Part shown: piece by piece, positions 36,087-45,007 of the stretch
Layout of the letters: every line of letters begins with the position of its first letter
Position numbering within the stretch: the stretch's first letter is position 1
Source of the DNA: Taklimakanibacter deserti
GTDB taxonomy: Bacteria > Pseudomonadota > Alphaproteobacteria > Rhizobiales > Aestuariivirgaceae
Direction of reading: 5' to 3'
NCBI GenBank assembly: GCA_003574785.1
Contig: QORU01000013.1
Span: 169,304-233,303, forward strand
Length of the DNA stretch: 64,000 bases
Notes under the pieces: model-generated
What the model saw: the letters and a program-made list of their open reading frames with translations, nothing else
What the model was told of the DNA's origin: nothing
Databases searched by the model: none
Program-made: the position numbers and the translations under genes

Positions 36087-36977
36087 ATGGACTTTCGGCA
36101 AATCCAATATTTCGTCGCTCTCTATGAAGAGAGGAGCATCACCAAGGCGGCCCGCCGGCTGCATGTGGTGCAGCCCGCCGTCAGCATGCAGATCCGCCGG
36201 CTCGAGGTCGACAACGGCACGGTCCTCTTCGAACGCTCGGCCCAGGGTGTCATCCCCAACGCCGCGGCGGCACGGCTCTATCCCTTGTGTGTCGACATAT
36301 TGAAGCGCCTCGAAGCGGTGAAGGAGGAGCTGCGCAACATTTCCGGGCGCCTGATCGGCAATCTCTCAGTCGGGGTACCGCCTTCGGTGGCGCTGGGCAT
36401 CCTGCCGGCCGTGCTCACCGAATTCTGTACCCAGAACCCGGATGTGCAGCTCACCGTGCATGAGGGCTACAGCGCGCATCTGGTCGAATGGCTGGTCGAG
36501 GGCAAGCTCGACGTCGCGGTCCTGAGCGAGTTCGAGGAAGAACGGCGCTTGCGCTATCAGCGGCTGGTAACCGAGGAACTGCTGCTGGTCACCAATCTCA
36601 ACAGCACGATCTCCGGTCCTGAGGTCAAATGCGCCGATATCCAGGATCTGCGACTGGTTCTGCCGTCTTCCCAGAATCTCACCCGCATCCTGATCGACAA
36701 TGAGCTGGAGCGCGCCGGACTGAAGCTCACCGCCACGATGGAGGTCGATTCACTTGCCGTCGTGTTCGGCCTCATCCGCGATGCCGGCTGGAACTCCATA
36801 CTGCCGGCCGCCGCCGTCAAAAGCGCCGTGGAGCGCGGTGAATTGAAGAGCTTCCATCTGGTCGAGCCCGAGATCCACCGCACCCTCATCGCCGCTTTCC
36901 CGGGCCAGAAGACCCTGTCGGCGCCGGCCCAGCTGTTCGTCGGCTATATCGAGGCGGCGCTCAAATCCTTGCAATAA
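36087..36977 (+). CDS. LysR family transcriptional regulator
   Basis: A 296-residue regulator. The N-terminal winged helix-turn-helix begins MDFRQIQYFVALYEERSITK, with AARRLHVVQPAVSMQIRRLE as its recognition region. The effector-binding domain (about 92-296) shows the periplasmic-binding-protein fold typical of the family, with NLSVGVPPSVALGILPAVL and LDVAVLSE. LysR proteins usually regulate a divergent gene and often their downstream gene too. Here that makes both the mutase operon (starting 35928) and the HyuBA operon (starting 37120) candidate targets, and links the two. Confidence 0.93.
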   Translation: MDFRQIQYFVALYEERSITKAARRLHVVQPAVSMQIRRLEVDNGTVLFERSAQGVIPNAAAARLYPLCVDILKRLEAVKEELRNISGRLIGNLSVGVPPSVALGILPAVLTEFCTQNPDVQLTVHEGYSAHLVEWLVEGKLDVAVLSEFEEERRLRYQRLVTEELLLVTNLNSTISGPEVKCADIQDLRLVLPSSQNLTRILIDNELERAGLKLTATMEVDSLAVVFGLIRDAGWNSILPAAAVKSAVERGELKSFHLVEPEIHRTLIAAFPGQKTLSAPAQLFVGYIEAALKSLQ

Positions 36978-37119
36978 ATGCATGGTTTATCATCACGTTT
37001 GATAGGGCTGATCAAAAGATATTAGTCGACGCTCGTATGCGCCGGCCGTAAGAATCCGCTGGCAATGATCATGGGCGCTGCGAGGCTCCCTCCAACAAGA
37101 ACCACTGCGGAGGAAGCGA

Positions 37120-38916
37120 TTGCTTCGTAAAACTGCTCCCGAAATCGAAGCCGCGCCCATCGATCTCTTCACCATGGTCGTGATCCGGCGTCGGTTCGAG
37201 GCGATCATCCGCGAGATGATCAATGCGCTGTTCAAGTCGGGCCGGTCGGGCGTGCTCAACACCGCGATGGATTTCTCCTGCAGCCTCACCGATCACCAGT
37301 TCCGCTCGATCAGCCTGGCGCAAGGCCTGCCCGTGCATGTCGGCGCCATCGATCTCATCCCCAAGGCGGTGGCGGCGAAATTCGGCAAGGACATCCGCCC
37401 CGGCGACTGCTTCGTCAACAATAGCGGCTATCTCGGCAACACCCATTGCGCCGATTTCACCGTCTGTGCGCCGGTCTTCTTCGAAGGCCGCATCGTGTTC
37501 TATGTCATCGCCCGCGCGCATCTGGGCGACATGGGCTTCCCGACGCCGACGACCTACAGCCCGACCGCGAAGGACGTCTATGAGGAAGGATTGATCCTGC
37601 CTTGCGTGCGCATCCAGAAGGATTACGCGGACGTTCCGGAAGTCATCGATATCTGCCGCGCCAATATAAGAGTGCCGGACCAGTTCTATGGCGACTATCT
37701 CGCGGTCCTGGCGGCGGTCAGAACCGGCGAGAACCGACTGGTCGAGCTGTGCGGGAAATATGGCTCGCCCAAGATCGAGGCCTTCCTCGAGGAATTCCAG
37801 AAATATGCCGAGCGCATGGCGGTCGACGCCATTCGCAAGCTGCCGGCGGGAACGGTGAGCAAGGAGATGCTCTACGATTCCGAATATAAAGGCCTGCCGG
37901 ACGGCATCCCCATTCGCGCCACGCTTACCGTCGATCCCGAGGACGCGACGGTGACGGTCGACCTCACCGGTAATGTCGACAATCTGCCGCTCGGCATCAA
38001 TCTCACCGAAAGCACGGTGACGGCCGCCTGCATGACCGCGGTGCTCAATATCCTGGGTCCCGACGTGCCGCGCTGCACCGGCTCCTTCAAGCGGGTGCAA
38101 TTGCTGCTCCGCGACGGCTCGGCCATCGGCCGGCCGAAATTCCCGGCCGCGACATCGGCGGCGACCACCAATCTCTGCCACGCGCTTGTCCCGCATATCC
38201 AATCGATGTTCGCCGACTTGAGGCCCGATCTCGGCACCGCCTATGGCACGATCGGCATGCCGGGCTCTTGCGCCGTGATCAGCGGTCTCGACCATCGCAC
38301 CAGCCAGCCTTTCGTCAATCAGGTCATCATGGGCTACTGGGGTGGGCCCGCCATGCATGGCCATGACGGCTGGCTGACCTATGGCAGCGGCTGCTCGCAA
38401 GGCATTCTCTGGCAGTCCAGCGTCGAGGTGGTGGAGCAGCAACAGCCGATCCTCATCGAGAAGCTGGAAATCCGGCAGGATTCAGGCGGAGCCGGCGAGT
38501 GGCAGGGCGCTCCCGGTGCCGACTGCTCGATAAAAGCGCGCCAGAATCCCGTCCGCTTCATCGTCAATTCGGCCTCACGGCAGAACCCGCCGCAAGGGGC
38601 GGCGGGCGGCCTTGCCGCAGCATCCATGCGCATTGCCAGGATGGGAACGGATGGCGTGGTCGAGGAATTGCCGATCTCCGTCGACACGGTGATCGCATCC
38701 GGCGAGCGGCTGCTGTCACAAGGCTGCGGCGGCGGCGGCTTCGGCGATCCGCTGCGACGCGCAGCCGATCTTGTCCGCCGCGATGTCCGGGAAGGTGTCA
38801 TCTCGGCGGAACGCGCGCGCGATGTCTTCGGAGTGATCCTGAAAGACGGGGAAGTCGATCAGCCGGCCACGCTCGAGCGCCGGCAGGAGCTCAAAGACCG
38901 GCGGGTGGCGTCATGA
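37120..38916 (+). CDS. hydantoinase B / oxoprolinase beta-type subunit
   Basis: A 598-residue HyuB-family subunit of an ATP-dependent cyclic-amide hydrolase. The start is a TTG at 37120 with GGAGGA about five bases upstream. Family features: MDFSCSLTDHQFRSISLAQG, LPVHVGAIDLIPKAVAAKFG, RPGDCFVNNSGYLGNTHCAD, ARAHLGDMGFPTPTTYSPTA and the terminal glycine-rich GCGGGGFGDP. It pairs with HyuA (ATGA overlap at 38913). Such pairs open hydantoins, N-methylhydantoin, lactams or oxoproline, and some relatives are ATP-dependent acetophenone or acetone carboxylases. I favour a cyclic amide because of the neighbours, but the sequence alone does not decide. Confidence 0.88.
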   Translation: MLRKTAPEIEAAPIDLFTMVVIRRRFEAIIREMINALFKSGRSGVLNTAMDFSCSLTDHQFRSISLAQGLPVHVGAIDLIPKAVAAKFGKDIRPGDCFVNNSGYLGNTHCADFTVCAPVFFEGRIVFYVIARAHLGDMGFPTPTTYSPTAKDVYEEGLILPCVRIQKDYADVPEVIDICRANIRVPDQFYGDYLAVLAAVRTGENRLVELCGKYGSPKIEAFLEEFQKYAERMAVDAIRKLPAGTVSKEMLYDSEYKGLPDGIPIRATLTVDPEDATVTVDLTGNVDNLPLGINLTESTVTAACMTAVLNILGPDVPRCTGSFKRVQLLLRDGSAIGRPKFPAATSAATTNLCHALVPHIQSMFADLRPDLGTAYGTIGMPGSCAVISGLDHRTSQPFVNQVIMGYWGGPAMHGHDGWLTYGSGCSQGILWQSSVEVVEQQQPILIEKLEIRQDSGGAGEWQGAPGADCSIKARQNPVRFIVNSASRQNPPQGAAGGLAAASMRIARMGTDGVVEELPISVDTVIASGERLLSQGCGGGGFGDPLRRAADLVRRDVREGVISAERARDVFGVILKDGEVDQPATLERRQELKDRRVAS

Positions 38917-40982
38917 CCTATCAGATCGCTGTCGATGTCGGGGGCACGTTCACCGATCTCGTGCTCCAGGATGCGGCCGGACGCGTGCGCTCGTTCAAGG
39001 CGCCGACGACGCCTGGCCAGATCAGCGGCGGCATCCTGCAAGGGCTTTCGCTCATCGCCGACAATCTCGGCCGGACGCGCGAGGAATTGCTCGGCGCCTG
39101 CAGCAAGCTCGCTTGCGGCACGACGGTCGCCACCAATGCCATTCTCGAAGGCAAATATGCCCGGACCGCCCTCCTGTGCACGCAAGGCTTCCGCGACACG
39201 CTTCTCATTCGCGAAGGCGGCAAGCAGGACACCTATAATATCGCCATCGACTATCCGCCGCCCTATATTCCGCGCCGCCTGACCATAGGCATCGAGGAGC
39301 GCATCAACAGCGAAGGCGGGATCGAGATTCCGCTCTCCGTCGCTCAAGCCGCCCGAGCGCTCGAAGAGGTGAAAAGCTGGGGCGTCGAGGCTATCGCCGT
39401 CTCGCTGCTGTGGTCGATCGCCAATCCGGAACATGAGATCAAGCTCGCGCGCCTCATCGAGCAGATCTGCCCGGGCATTCCCTATAGTCTGAGCCACAGG
39501 ACGAGCCCGACTCTCAGGGAATATCGCCGCACCTCGGCAACCGCGATCGATGCGTCCTTGAAGCCGCTGGCCGGTCGCGCCATCAACGAATTGGAGAACG
39601 AGCTCCGGGCCGCCGGGCTCAAGGGTCTTCTCACTTTCGTGACTTCGAGCGGCGGCCAGACCGCGGCGCGCGAAGTCGTGGCGCGTCCGATCAGCCTATG
39701 CCTTTCCGGACCTTCAGCCGCACCCGAGGCGGCCAACCAAGTGCTCAGGCGTGAGGCCCGAGACAACGGCAATATCATCGTCGTCGATATGGGCGGCACG
39801 AGCTTCGATATCAGCATCGTCTCGGACTGGACCATACCGATGCATCGCGAAGGCGTGATCGCAGGCCATGTGTTCGGCGTGCCTTCGGTCGAGGTCAAGA
39901 CCATCGGCGCCGGGGGCGGCAGCATCGCCCGGGTGGATGCCGGCGGCTTCGTCCATGTCGGGCCGGAGAGCAGCGGCTCCTATCCGGGTCCCGCCTGCTA
40001 TGGCCGCGGCGGCACCCTGCCGACCGTTACCGACTCCAATCTGGTGCGCGGCTTCCTCAGCCCCGACAAATTCGCCGGCGGCACGATGACCCTGTCGCTC
40101 GACAAGGCGAAAGCGGTGATCGAGGCGCACATCGCCAAGCCCCTCGGCATCGACGTGCTGGAGGCGGCGAGCCTCATCGGCCTCACCGTCGAGCAGAATA
40201 TGGTGGCGGCGATCGAGGAGATCACCATTCGCCAGGGCATTGATCCACGCGAATATACCATGATGGTCGGCGGCGCCGCAGCCGGCCTCCACGCCGTGCC
40301 GATGGCGCGCGAATTGGGCATCAAGCATGTCGTCGTGTCTCCGGTCGCGGGCGTCCTTTCGGCCTTCGGCATCCTGGCGAGCGACATCAAGTCAAGCTTC
40401 TCGAGGAGCTTCGCCGCGACCAGCGCCCGCTTCGACTTCGCCGGCGTGAATGCAACGCTCGCAGTCTTGGCGAAGGAGGCTGAAGACTATCTCGAGCGCA
40501 TGCGCGTGCCGGCCGCCGACCGGAGGATCGAGTTCTCGGTCGAGGCGCGCTATCGCGGCCAGGTCTGGCAATTGTCGCTGGCGCTGCCTGAGGGCGAGAT
40601 CGCCGATGAGATGGCGCTGGTACAGGTGCTCGAAGCCTTCCATCAGCTCCATGAGAAGGTCTATTTCGTCCGCAGCGGCGATCCGGTGGAATTCACCGAA
40701 TGGTCGGCCATGGCGATCGGCAGGCTGCCCAAGAGCTGGCAGAACGACGATGACACTCCCTCATCGGAGAAGGTCGGCCGCGAGACACGCAAGGTCTATT
40801 TGCGGGAATTGGACGGCGTCGCCGATCTCCCCGTCCATCAGGCAGCAGCGCTTGAAATCGGCCGCCCGGTCGAGGGGCCGGCTTTGATCGACCAGAATCT
40901 GACGACGGTCGTGCTCTATCCCGGCACGTCGGTGACGAAGAGCGAGAACGGCAATCTGTGGATTGAGATCGGCGATCCATGA
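38913..40982 (+). CDS. hydantoinase A / oxoprolinase alpha-type subunit
   Basis: A 689-residue ASKHA-fold ATP-binding subunit. The phosphate-1 motif VDVGGTFTD is at the N-terminus, then [51 protein letters not shown] and phosphate-2 VVDMGGTSFDIS. GIEERINSEGGIEI and PGPACYGRGGTLPTVTDSNL are family-typical. Translation starts at the ATG overlapping the HyuB stop; an open frame extending further upstream is only a shadow of HyuB. It phosphorylates or activates the amide carbonyl for hydrolysis in HyuB. The B-before-A gene order is worth noting. Confidence 0.9.
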   Translation: MTYQIAVDVGGTFTDLVLQDAAGRVRSFKAPTTPGQISGGILQGLSLIADNLGRTREELLGACSKLACGTTVATNAILEGKYARTALLCTQGFRDTLLIREGGKQDTYNIAIDYPPPYIPRRLTIGIEERINSEGGIEIPLSVAQAARALEEVKSWGVEAIAVSLLWSIANPEHEIKLARLIEQICPGIPYSLSHRTSPTLREYRRTSATAIDASLKPLAGRAINELENELRAAGLKGLLTFVTSSGGQTAAREVVARPISLCLSGPSAAPEAANQVLRREARDNGNIIVVDMGGTSFDISIVSDWTIPMHREGVIAGHVFGVPSVEVKTIGAGGGSIARVDAGGFVHVGPESSGSYPGPACYGRGGTLPTVTDSNLVRGFLSPDKFAGGTMTLSLDKAKAVIEAHIAKPLGIDVLEAASLIGLTVEQNMVAAIEEITIRQGIDPREYTMMVGGAAAGLHAVPMARELGIKHVVVSPVAGVLSAFGILASDIKSSFSRSFAATSARFDFAGVNATLAVLAKEAEDYLERMRVPAADRRIEFSVEARYRGQVWQLSLALPEGEIADEMALVQVLEAFHQLHEKVYFVRSGDPVEFTEWSAMAIGRLPKSWQNDDDTPSSEKVGRETRKVYLRELDGVADLPVHQAAALEIGRPVEGPALIDQNLTTVVLYPGTSVTKSENGNLWIEIGDP

Positions 40983-40995
40983 CGCGGGAGCGGAT

Positions 40996-41943
40996 GTGAC
41001 AAAAGTCTATTTGAACGGCCAATTCATGGATGACAGCGAGGCGAAGGTCTCAGTGTTCGACCGCTGCTTTCTCTATGGAGACGGCATCTTCGAGGGGATC
41101 GCGGTCTGGGACCGGGCCCCCTTTCGCTTCTGGCCGCATCTCGAGCGGATGAAGCGGGGTCTGGCTTATCTGCGCATCGACAATCCGCATGGCGACGGGG
41201 AATGGCTGGATCTGATCGATCGCACCATTGCCGAGAACCAGATGCTCGACGGCTATCTGCGCATCCAGATCAGCCGCGGCGAAGGCATATCGTCGATCAA
41301 ATGGGAACGCCGCCTGCTGCGCAAGCCTGAGCCCAATGTGACGATCATCCCCATTCCGGGCTTCAAGGATTATTACAAGGGCCTGATCGCCGAGAAGATG
41401 GAGACGGGTCTCAAGGCGCTCATGCTGTCGCGCCCGCGCATCCCTTCGGCCGCGCTGCCCTCCGGCACCAAGCATTGCAACTATCTCAACAGCGTGCTGG
41501 GTGCGATCGATGTGACCGCCGCTCATGCCGATATCGGCATCGCCACCGACCAGGAGGGCTTCGTCACCGAGGGCATTGCCTACAATGTCTTCGCCGCCGT
41601 CAACAACACCATCATGACGCCACCAACCGATCGCGACCTCTTGCCGGGCATAACCCGCGCCGCCTTGATCGAGATCGGCCGGCGGGTAGGCTTCGAGGTG
41701 AAAGAAATGCTGTTCGATTCCTTCACCCTGGCCGCGGCCGATGAGGTGTTCATCTGTTCGACGCTCGAGCTCGCCGTGCCGGTGACCGAGATCTCCGGCC
41801 GGCCGATCGGCAAGGGCGTGCCGGGTCCCATATCAAAGAAGCTCGGCCAGTTGCTCGTCGAGGCCATGTCGAAGGAAGCGGTGCTCTGGCATTCGGGCGA
41901 ATTGAAGCAGCCGCCGGCCGAGGCCAAGGGAGGACAAAAATGA
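40996..41943 (+). CDS. class IV (fold type IV) aminotransferase
   Basis: A 315-residue PLP enzyme of the branched-chain / D-amino-acid aminotransferase family. The Schiff-base lysine is K159 in SGTKHCNYLNSVLGAIDV, the conserved glutamate E192 in VTEGIAYNVFAV, and the early FLYGDGIFEGIAVWDRAPFR matches the family's substrate-entry segment. The start is a GTG at 40996 with GGGAG five bases upstream, giving the standard N-terminus TKVYLNGQF. The operon context suggests removal of nitrogen from the ring-opened product. L- versus D-specificity cannot be assigned; aminodeoxychorismate lyase is a fold relative but fits the context poorly. Confidence 0.88.
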   Translation: MTKVYLNGQFMDDSEAKVSVFDRCFLYGDGIFEGIAVWDRAPFRFWPHLERMKRGLAYLRIDNPHGDGEWLDLIDRTIAENQMLDGYLRIQISRGEGISSIKWERRLLRKPEPNVTIIPIPGFKDYYKGLIAEKMETGLKALMLSRPRIPSAALPSGTKHCNYLNSVLGAIDVTAAHADIGIATDQEGFVTEGIAYNVFAAVNNTIMTPPTDRDLLPGITRAALIEIGRRVGFEVKEMLFDSFTLAAADEVFICSTLELAVPVTEISGRPIGKGVPGPISKKLGQLLVEAMSKEAVLWHSGELKQPPAEAKGGQK

Positions 41944-42707
41944 AAAACTTCACCGACCTGACGGGCAAGACCATCCTGGTGACCGGCGGCTCGCGCGGCA
42001 TCGGCGAGGGCATCGTCCGCGGCCTCGCGGCGCAAGGTGCATCCGTCGTGCTCAATTATCTCGGCAGCAAGGCGAGCGCCGAGAAGATCGCCGACGAGAT
42101 CGGCCGCGACCGCTGCCTGCCGGTCCAGGCCGACATGGCGAAATGGCGCGACCTCGATCGCTTGTGGCAGACGGCGGTCGACTGGAAAGGCCGCATCGAC
42201 GTCCTGGTCAACAATGCCGCGATCCGCCAGCCGGTCAGCATGGATGCGGGAAGCGAGGAATGGGACGAGCATTGGATCCATGCGCTGCGCACCAACCTGG
42301 TGTCGACGGCGCATCTCTCCCGCATGGCGGTCAAGCACTATAAGCAAGTCGGCGGCGGCATCATCATCGGCATCACGGCGCGCATCGCGGTGCGTGGCGA
42401 CCGGCCGGATTTCTTCCATGACGGCGCCTCCAAGGGCGGCATGAACTCGCTCCTGCGCGGCATCGCGCGCTTCTATGCCAAGGACAAGATCTCGACCTTC
42501 CTGGTCTGCGCCGGCGTCATCAACAGCCGCCAGGCCGACGACATGCTCACCATCTATGGCGCCGATGAGATGCTGCGCGAGATTCCGGTCGGCGCCTTCG
42601 GCACGCCCGAGGATGTCGCCAATGTCGTGATCTTCTGCGCCAGCGGCAAGGCCAGCTATTCGACGGGTGCGACGATCGACGTTGTCGGAGCCTCCTTCCT
42701 GCATTGA
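41940..42707 (+). CDS. SDR-family oxidoreductase with altered active site
   Basis: A 255-residue Rossmann protein. The cofactor loop TGGSRGIG is at 15-22 and NNAA at 91-94, as in classical short-chain dehydrogenases. The active-site YxxxK is not canonical: the lysine (K165 in GASKGGM) is kept, but the tyrosine position holds aspartate (D161, in FHDGASK). The expected serine about 13 residues earlier is not evident, Thr146 being nearest. It may be a reductase with a different catalytic acid, a dehydratase-like enzyme or a non-catalytic partner. A strong GGAGG ribosome site precedes the ATG, which overlaps the aminotransferase stop. Confidence 0.85.
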   Translation: MKNFTDLTGKTILVTGGSRGIGEGIVRGLAAQGASVVLNYLGSKASAEKIADEIGRDRCLPVQADMAKWRDLDRLWQTAVDWKGRIDVLVNNAAIRQPVSMDAGSEEWDEHWIHALRTNLVSTAHLSRMAVKHYKQVGGGIIIGITARIAVRGDRPDFFHDGASKGGMNSLLRGIARFYAKDKISTFLVCAGVINSRQADDMLTIYGADEMLREIPVGAFGTPEDVANVVIFCASGKASYSTGATIDVVGASFLH

Positions 42708-42718
42708 GTGGACTTGCG

Positions 42719-45007
42719 ATGAAAGCGGATGTAGGCGCACCCACCCGCCGATCTGTGTCACGCCCGGCAAAGACGGGACGGACGGAGGACCTCCGCTTCA
42801 TCACCGGAGCGGGCCGATACATTGCCGACATCCATCTCGAAGGCGAGGTCCATGCCGCCTTCGCGCGATCGCCTTATGCCAGTGCCGGCCTGAAATCGGT
42901 CGATGTCAGCGAGGCCCTGAAGGTGAAGGGCGTGCTCGCTGCCTTCACCGGAACGGATCTCGTTGCCGCGGGGCTTTCACCGCTTCCCTGCGTCCGGCCG
43001 ATCGAAAGCGTCGACGGCAAGCCGTTCCATACGCCGGTCCGGCATGCGCTCGCCGTGGATGCTGTTCGCTTTGTCGGAGACCCGATCGCCATCGTCATTG
43101 CCGAGACGGACGAGGCGGCGGCGCAGGCCGCGGGCCTGGTCTTCGCCGATTGCGAGGAGCGCGCGCCCGTTCTCGATGTCAAGCAGAGTGAGGAGCGGGC
43201 TTTCCTCTGGGAGAAAGGCGATGCCAAGGCGACGGAAACAGCCTTTACCGGGGCAGCTCGAATTGTCGATATAGAGGTCGTCAATGGCCGCGTGCTGATC
43301 AGTCCGCTCGAGCCGCGCGGCGCGCTGGCCGATTATGATGCTGCAAGCGGGACCTATACGCTCTACACGCCCTCGCAAGGGGTCCATCTCATCCGCCGGC
43401 TCGTTGTTCCGACCTTGGGCGTGAGCCTTGAAAAGCTGCGGGTCATCACCAACGACGTCGGCGGCAGCTTCGGCTCCAAGCTGGTGAACAGCCCGGAGCA
43501 GACGGCGCTTCTCTTCGCGGCGAAGGAGCTCGGCCGGCCGGTGCGCTGGATATCATCGCGGCTCGACTGTCATCTCGCCGATATCGCGGGGCGCGATCAT
43601 GTGAGCCGCGGGTCGCTCGCCCTCGATAAACAGGGCCGAATACTGGGCTTGCGCATCAAGACCTTTGCCAATCTCGGCGCTTATGCCTCGGCCTTGAGCC
43701 CTTCGACCCATACCGGCGGATTTGCCGCGACCTCTTGCGGGCCCTATCGCATACCGGCGCTGCATCTCCTGTCGCGCGGCGTCTATACCAACACGGCGCC
43801 GACCGATGCCTATCGCGGCTCCGGCAAGCCGGAATCGATTTACCTGCTGGAACGATTGATGGATCGCGCCGGACGCGAAACCGGCCTGGGGCCGATCGAG
43901 ATCCGCCGTCTCAATCTCATCACGCCGCCGGAAATGCCCTACAAGGCCGCCAATGGCGTCATCTATGACAGCGGCGATTTCCCTGAGGTGCTGGCGAGCG
44001 CGCTCGAACTCGCCGACTGGGCAGGCTTCGACAGGCGCCGCAAGGCGAGCGCGAAGAAAGGCCTGCGGCGCGGGCGCGGCATCGGCCTCTATATCCATAC
44101 GACGGGCGTCACGTCGCAGGAGATTTCGCGGGTCCGCCTCGATCCCGCCGGTCTGGTGATTGTGGAGACGGGCCTGCAGTCATCGGGCCAGAGTCATGAG
44201 ACGACCTTTGCACAATTGATGTCGCAGAAGCTCGGGCTTCCCTTCGATCGCGTGAAGATCGTGCAGGGCGACAGCGCTTTGGCCGACAGCGGCGGGCCGA
44301 CGGCCGGGTCGTCGTCGCTGCAAGTGGGCGGCGTCACCATGATCAGGGCGATGGACCGGCTTCTCGAGCAAGCGAAGCAGCATGCGGCCGATGAGCTCGA
44401 GGTCAATGCGCTCGATCTCGACTATGGCCAGGGCGAGTTCAGGGTGACGGGCACCGACCGCGTGATCGGCCTGTTCGATCTGGCCAGTACGCTCGCAGCC
44501 CAATCCAAGGCGCCGTGCTGCGGCGAGGCGGCCCTCGACGGCAATATCCTCACCATCCCCAATGGCGCTTATATTTGCGAGGTCGAGATCGATCCGGACA
44601 CCGGCGGCGTGACGATCGCGCGGTTCTCAGGTGTCGATGACGTGGGGAAAAGGCTCAACCCGGAGGTCGTCGCGGGCCAGATCCATGGCGGTATCGCGCA
44701 GGGCGTAGGCCAGGCATTGACCGAGCGGGTTCTCTATGACCCGGCGACCGGCCAGCTTCTGACCGGCAGCCTCATGGATTACGGTCTGCCGCGCGCCGAC
44801 GACATGCCGATGTTCACCCTGGGCGAAGCGGATCTGCCCACCGACAACAATATTCTCGGCATGAAAGGTGCGGGCGAGATCGGCTGCATCGGCGCGCCGG
44901 CGGCGATCATGAACGCCATTGCCGATGCCATCGGTCATGACCGCATCGACATGCCGGCGATGCCCGAGGCGGTATGGCGGGCGCTCAATGAGACAAGGAA
45001 AGCATGA
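42719..45007 (+). CDS. xanthine dehydrogenase / aldehyde oxidase family molybdopterin-binding subunit (CoxL-like)
   Basis: A 762-residue molybdenum hydroxylase large subunit from the ATG at 42719 (a TTG at 42704 would add five residues). An N-terminal a/b-hammerhead (RTEDLRFITGAGRYIADIHL) is followed by molybdopterin-binding segments: NDVGGSFGSK, AYRGSGKPESIYLLERLMDR, QSSGQSHETTFAQLMSQKLG and the catalytic glutamate in MKGAGEIGCIGAPA. The loop AYRGSGKPE, rather than AYRCSFR, excludes CO dehydrogenase and suggests an aldehyde or N-heterocycle hydroxylase. The [2Fe-2S] and FAD subunits that normally accompany it are absent from this operon and from the rest of the window. Confidence 0.9.
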   Translation: MKADVGAPTRRSVSRPAKTGRTEDLRFITGAGRYIADIHLEGEVHAAFARSPYASAGLKSVDVSEALKVKGVLAAFTGTDLVAAGLSPLPCVRPIESVDGKPFHTPVRHALAVDAVRFVGDPIAIVIAETDEAAAQAAGLVFADCEERAPVLDVKQSEERAFLWEKGDAKATETAFTGAARIVDIEVVNGRVLISPLEPRGALADYDAASGTYTLYTPSQGVHLIRRLVVPTLGVSLEKLRVITNDVGGSFGSKLVNSPEQTALLFAAKELGRPVRWISSRLDCHLADIAGRDHVSRGSLALDKQGRILGLRIKTFANLGAYASALSPSTHTGGFAATSCGPYRIPALHLLSRGVYTNTAPTDAYRGSGKPESIYLLERLMDRAGRETGLGPIEIRRLNLITPPEMPYKAANGVIYDSGDFPEVLASALELADWAGFDRRRKASAKKGLRRGRGIGLYIHTTGVTSQEISRVRLDPAGLVIVETGLQSSGQSHETTFAQLMSQKLGLPFDRVKIVQGDSALADSGGPTAGSSSLQVGGVTMIRAMDRLLEQAKQHAADELEVNALDLDYGQGEFRVTGTDRVIGLFDLASTLAAQSKAPCCGEAALDGNILTIPNGAYICEVEIDPDTGGVTIARFSGVDDVGKRLNPEVVAGQIHGGIAQGVGQALTERVLYDPATGQLLTGSLMDYGLPRADDMPMFTLGEADLPTDNNILGMKGAGEIGCIGAPAAIMNAIADAIGHDRIDMPAMPEAVWRALNETRKA

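Noticed and set aside
42719..45007. Carbon monoxide dehydrogenase large subunit
   Set aside because: The CO-dehydrogenase active loop (AYRCSFR) is absent; the loop reads AYRGSGKPE.
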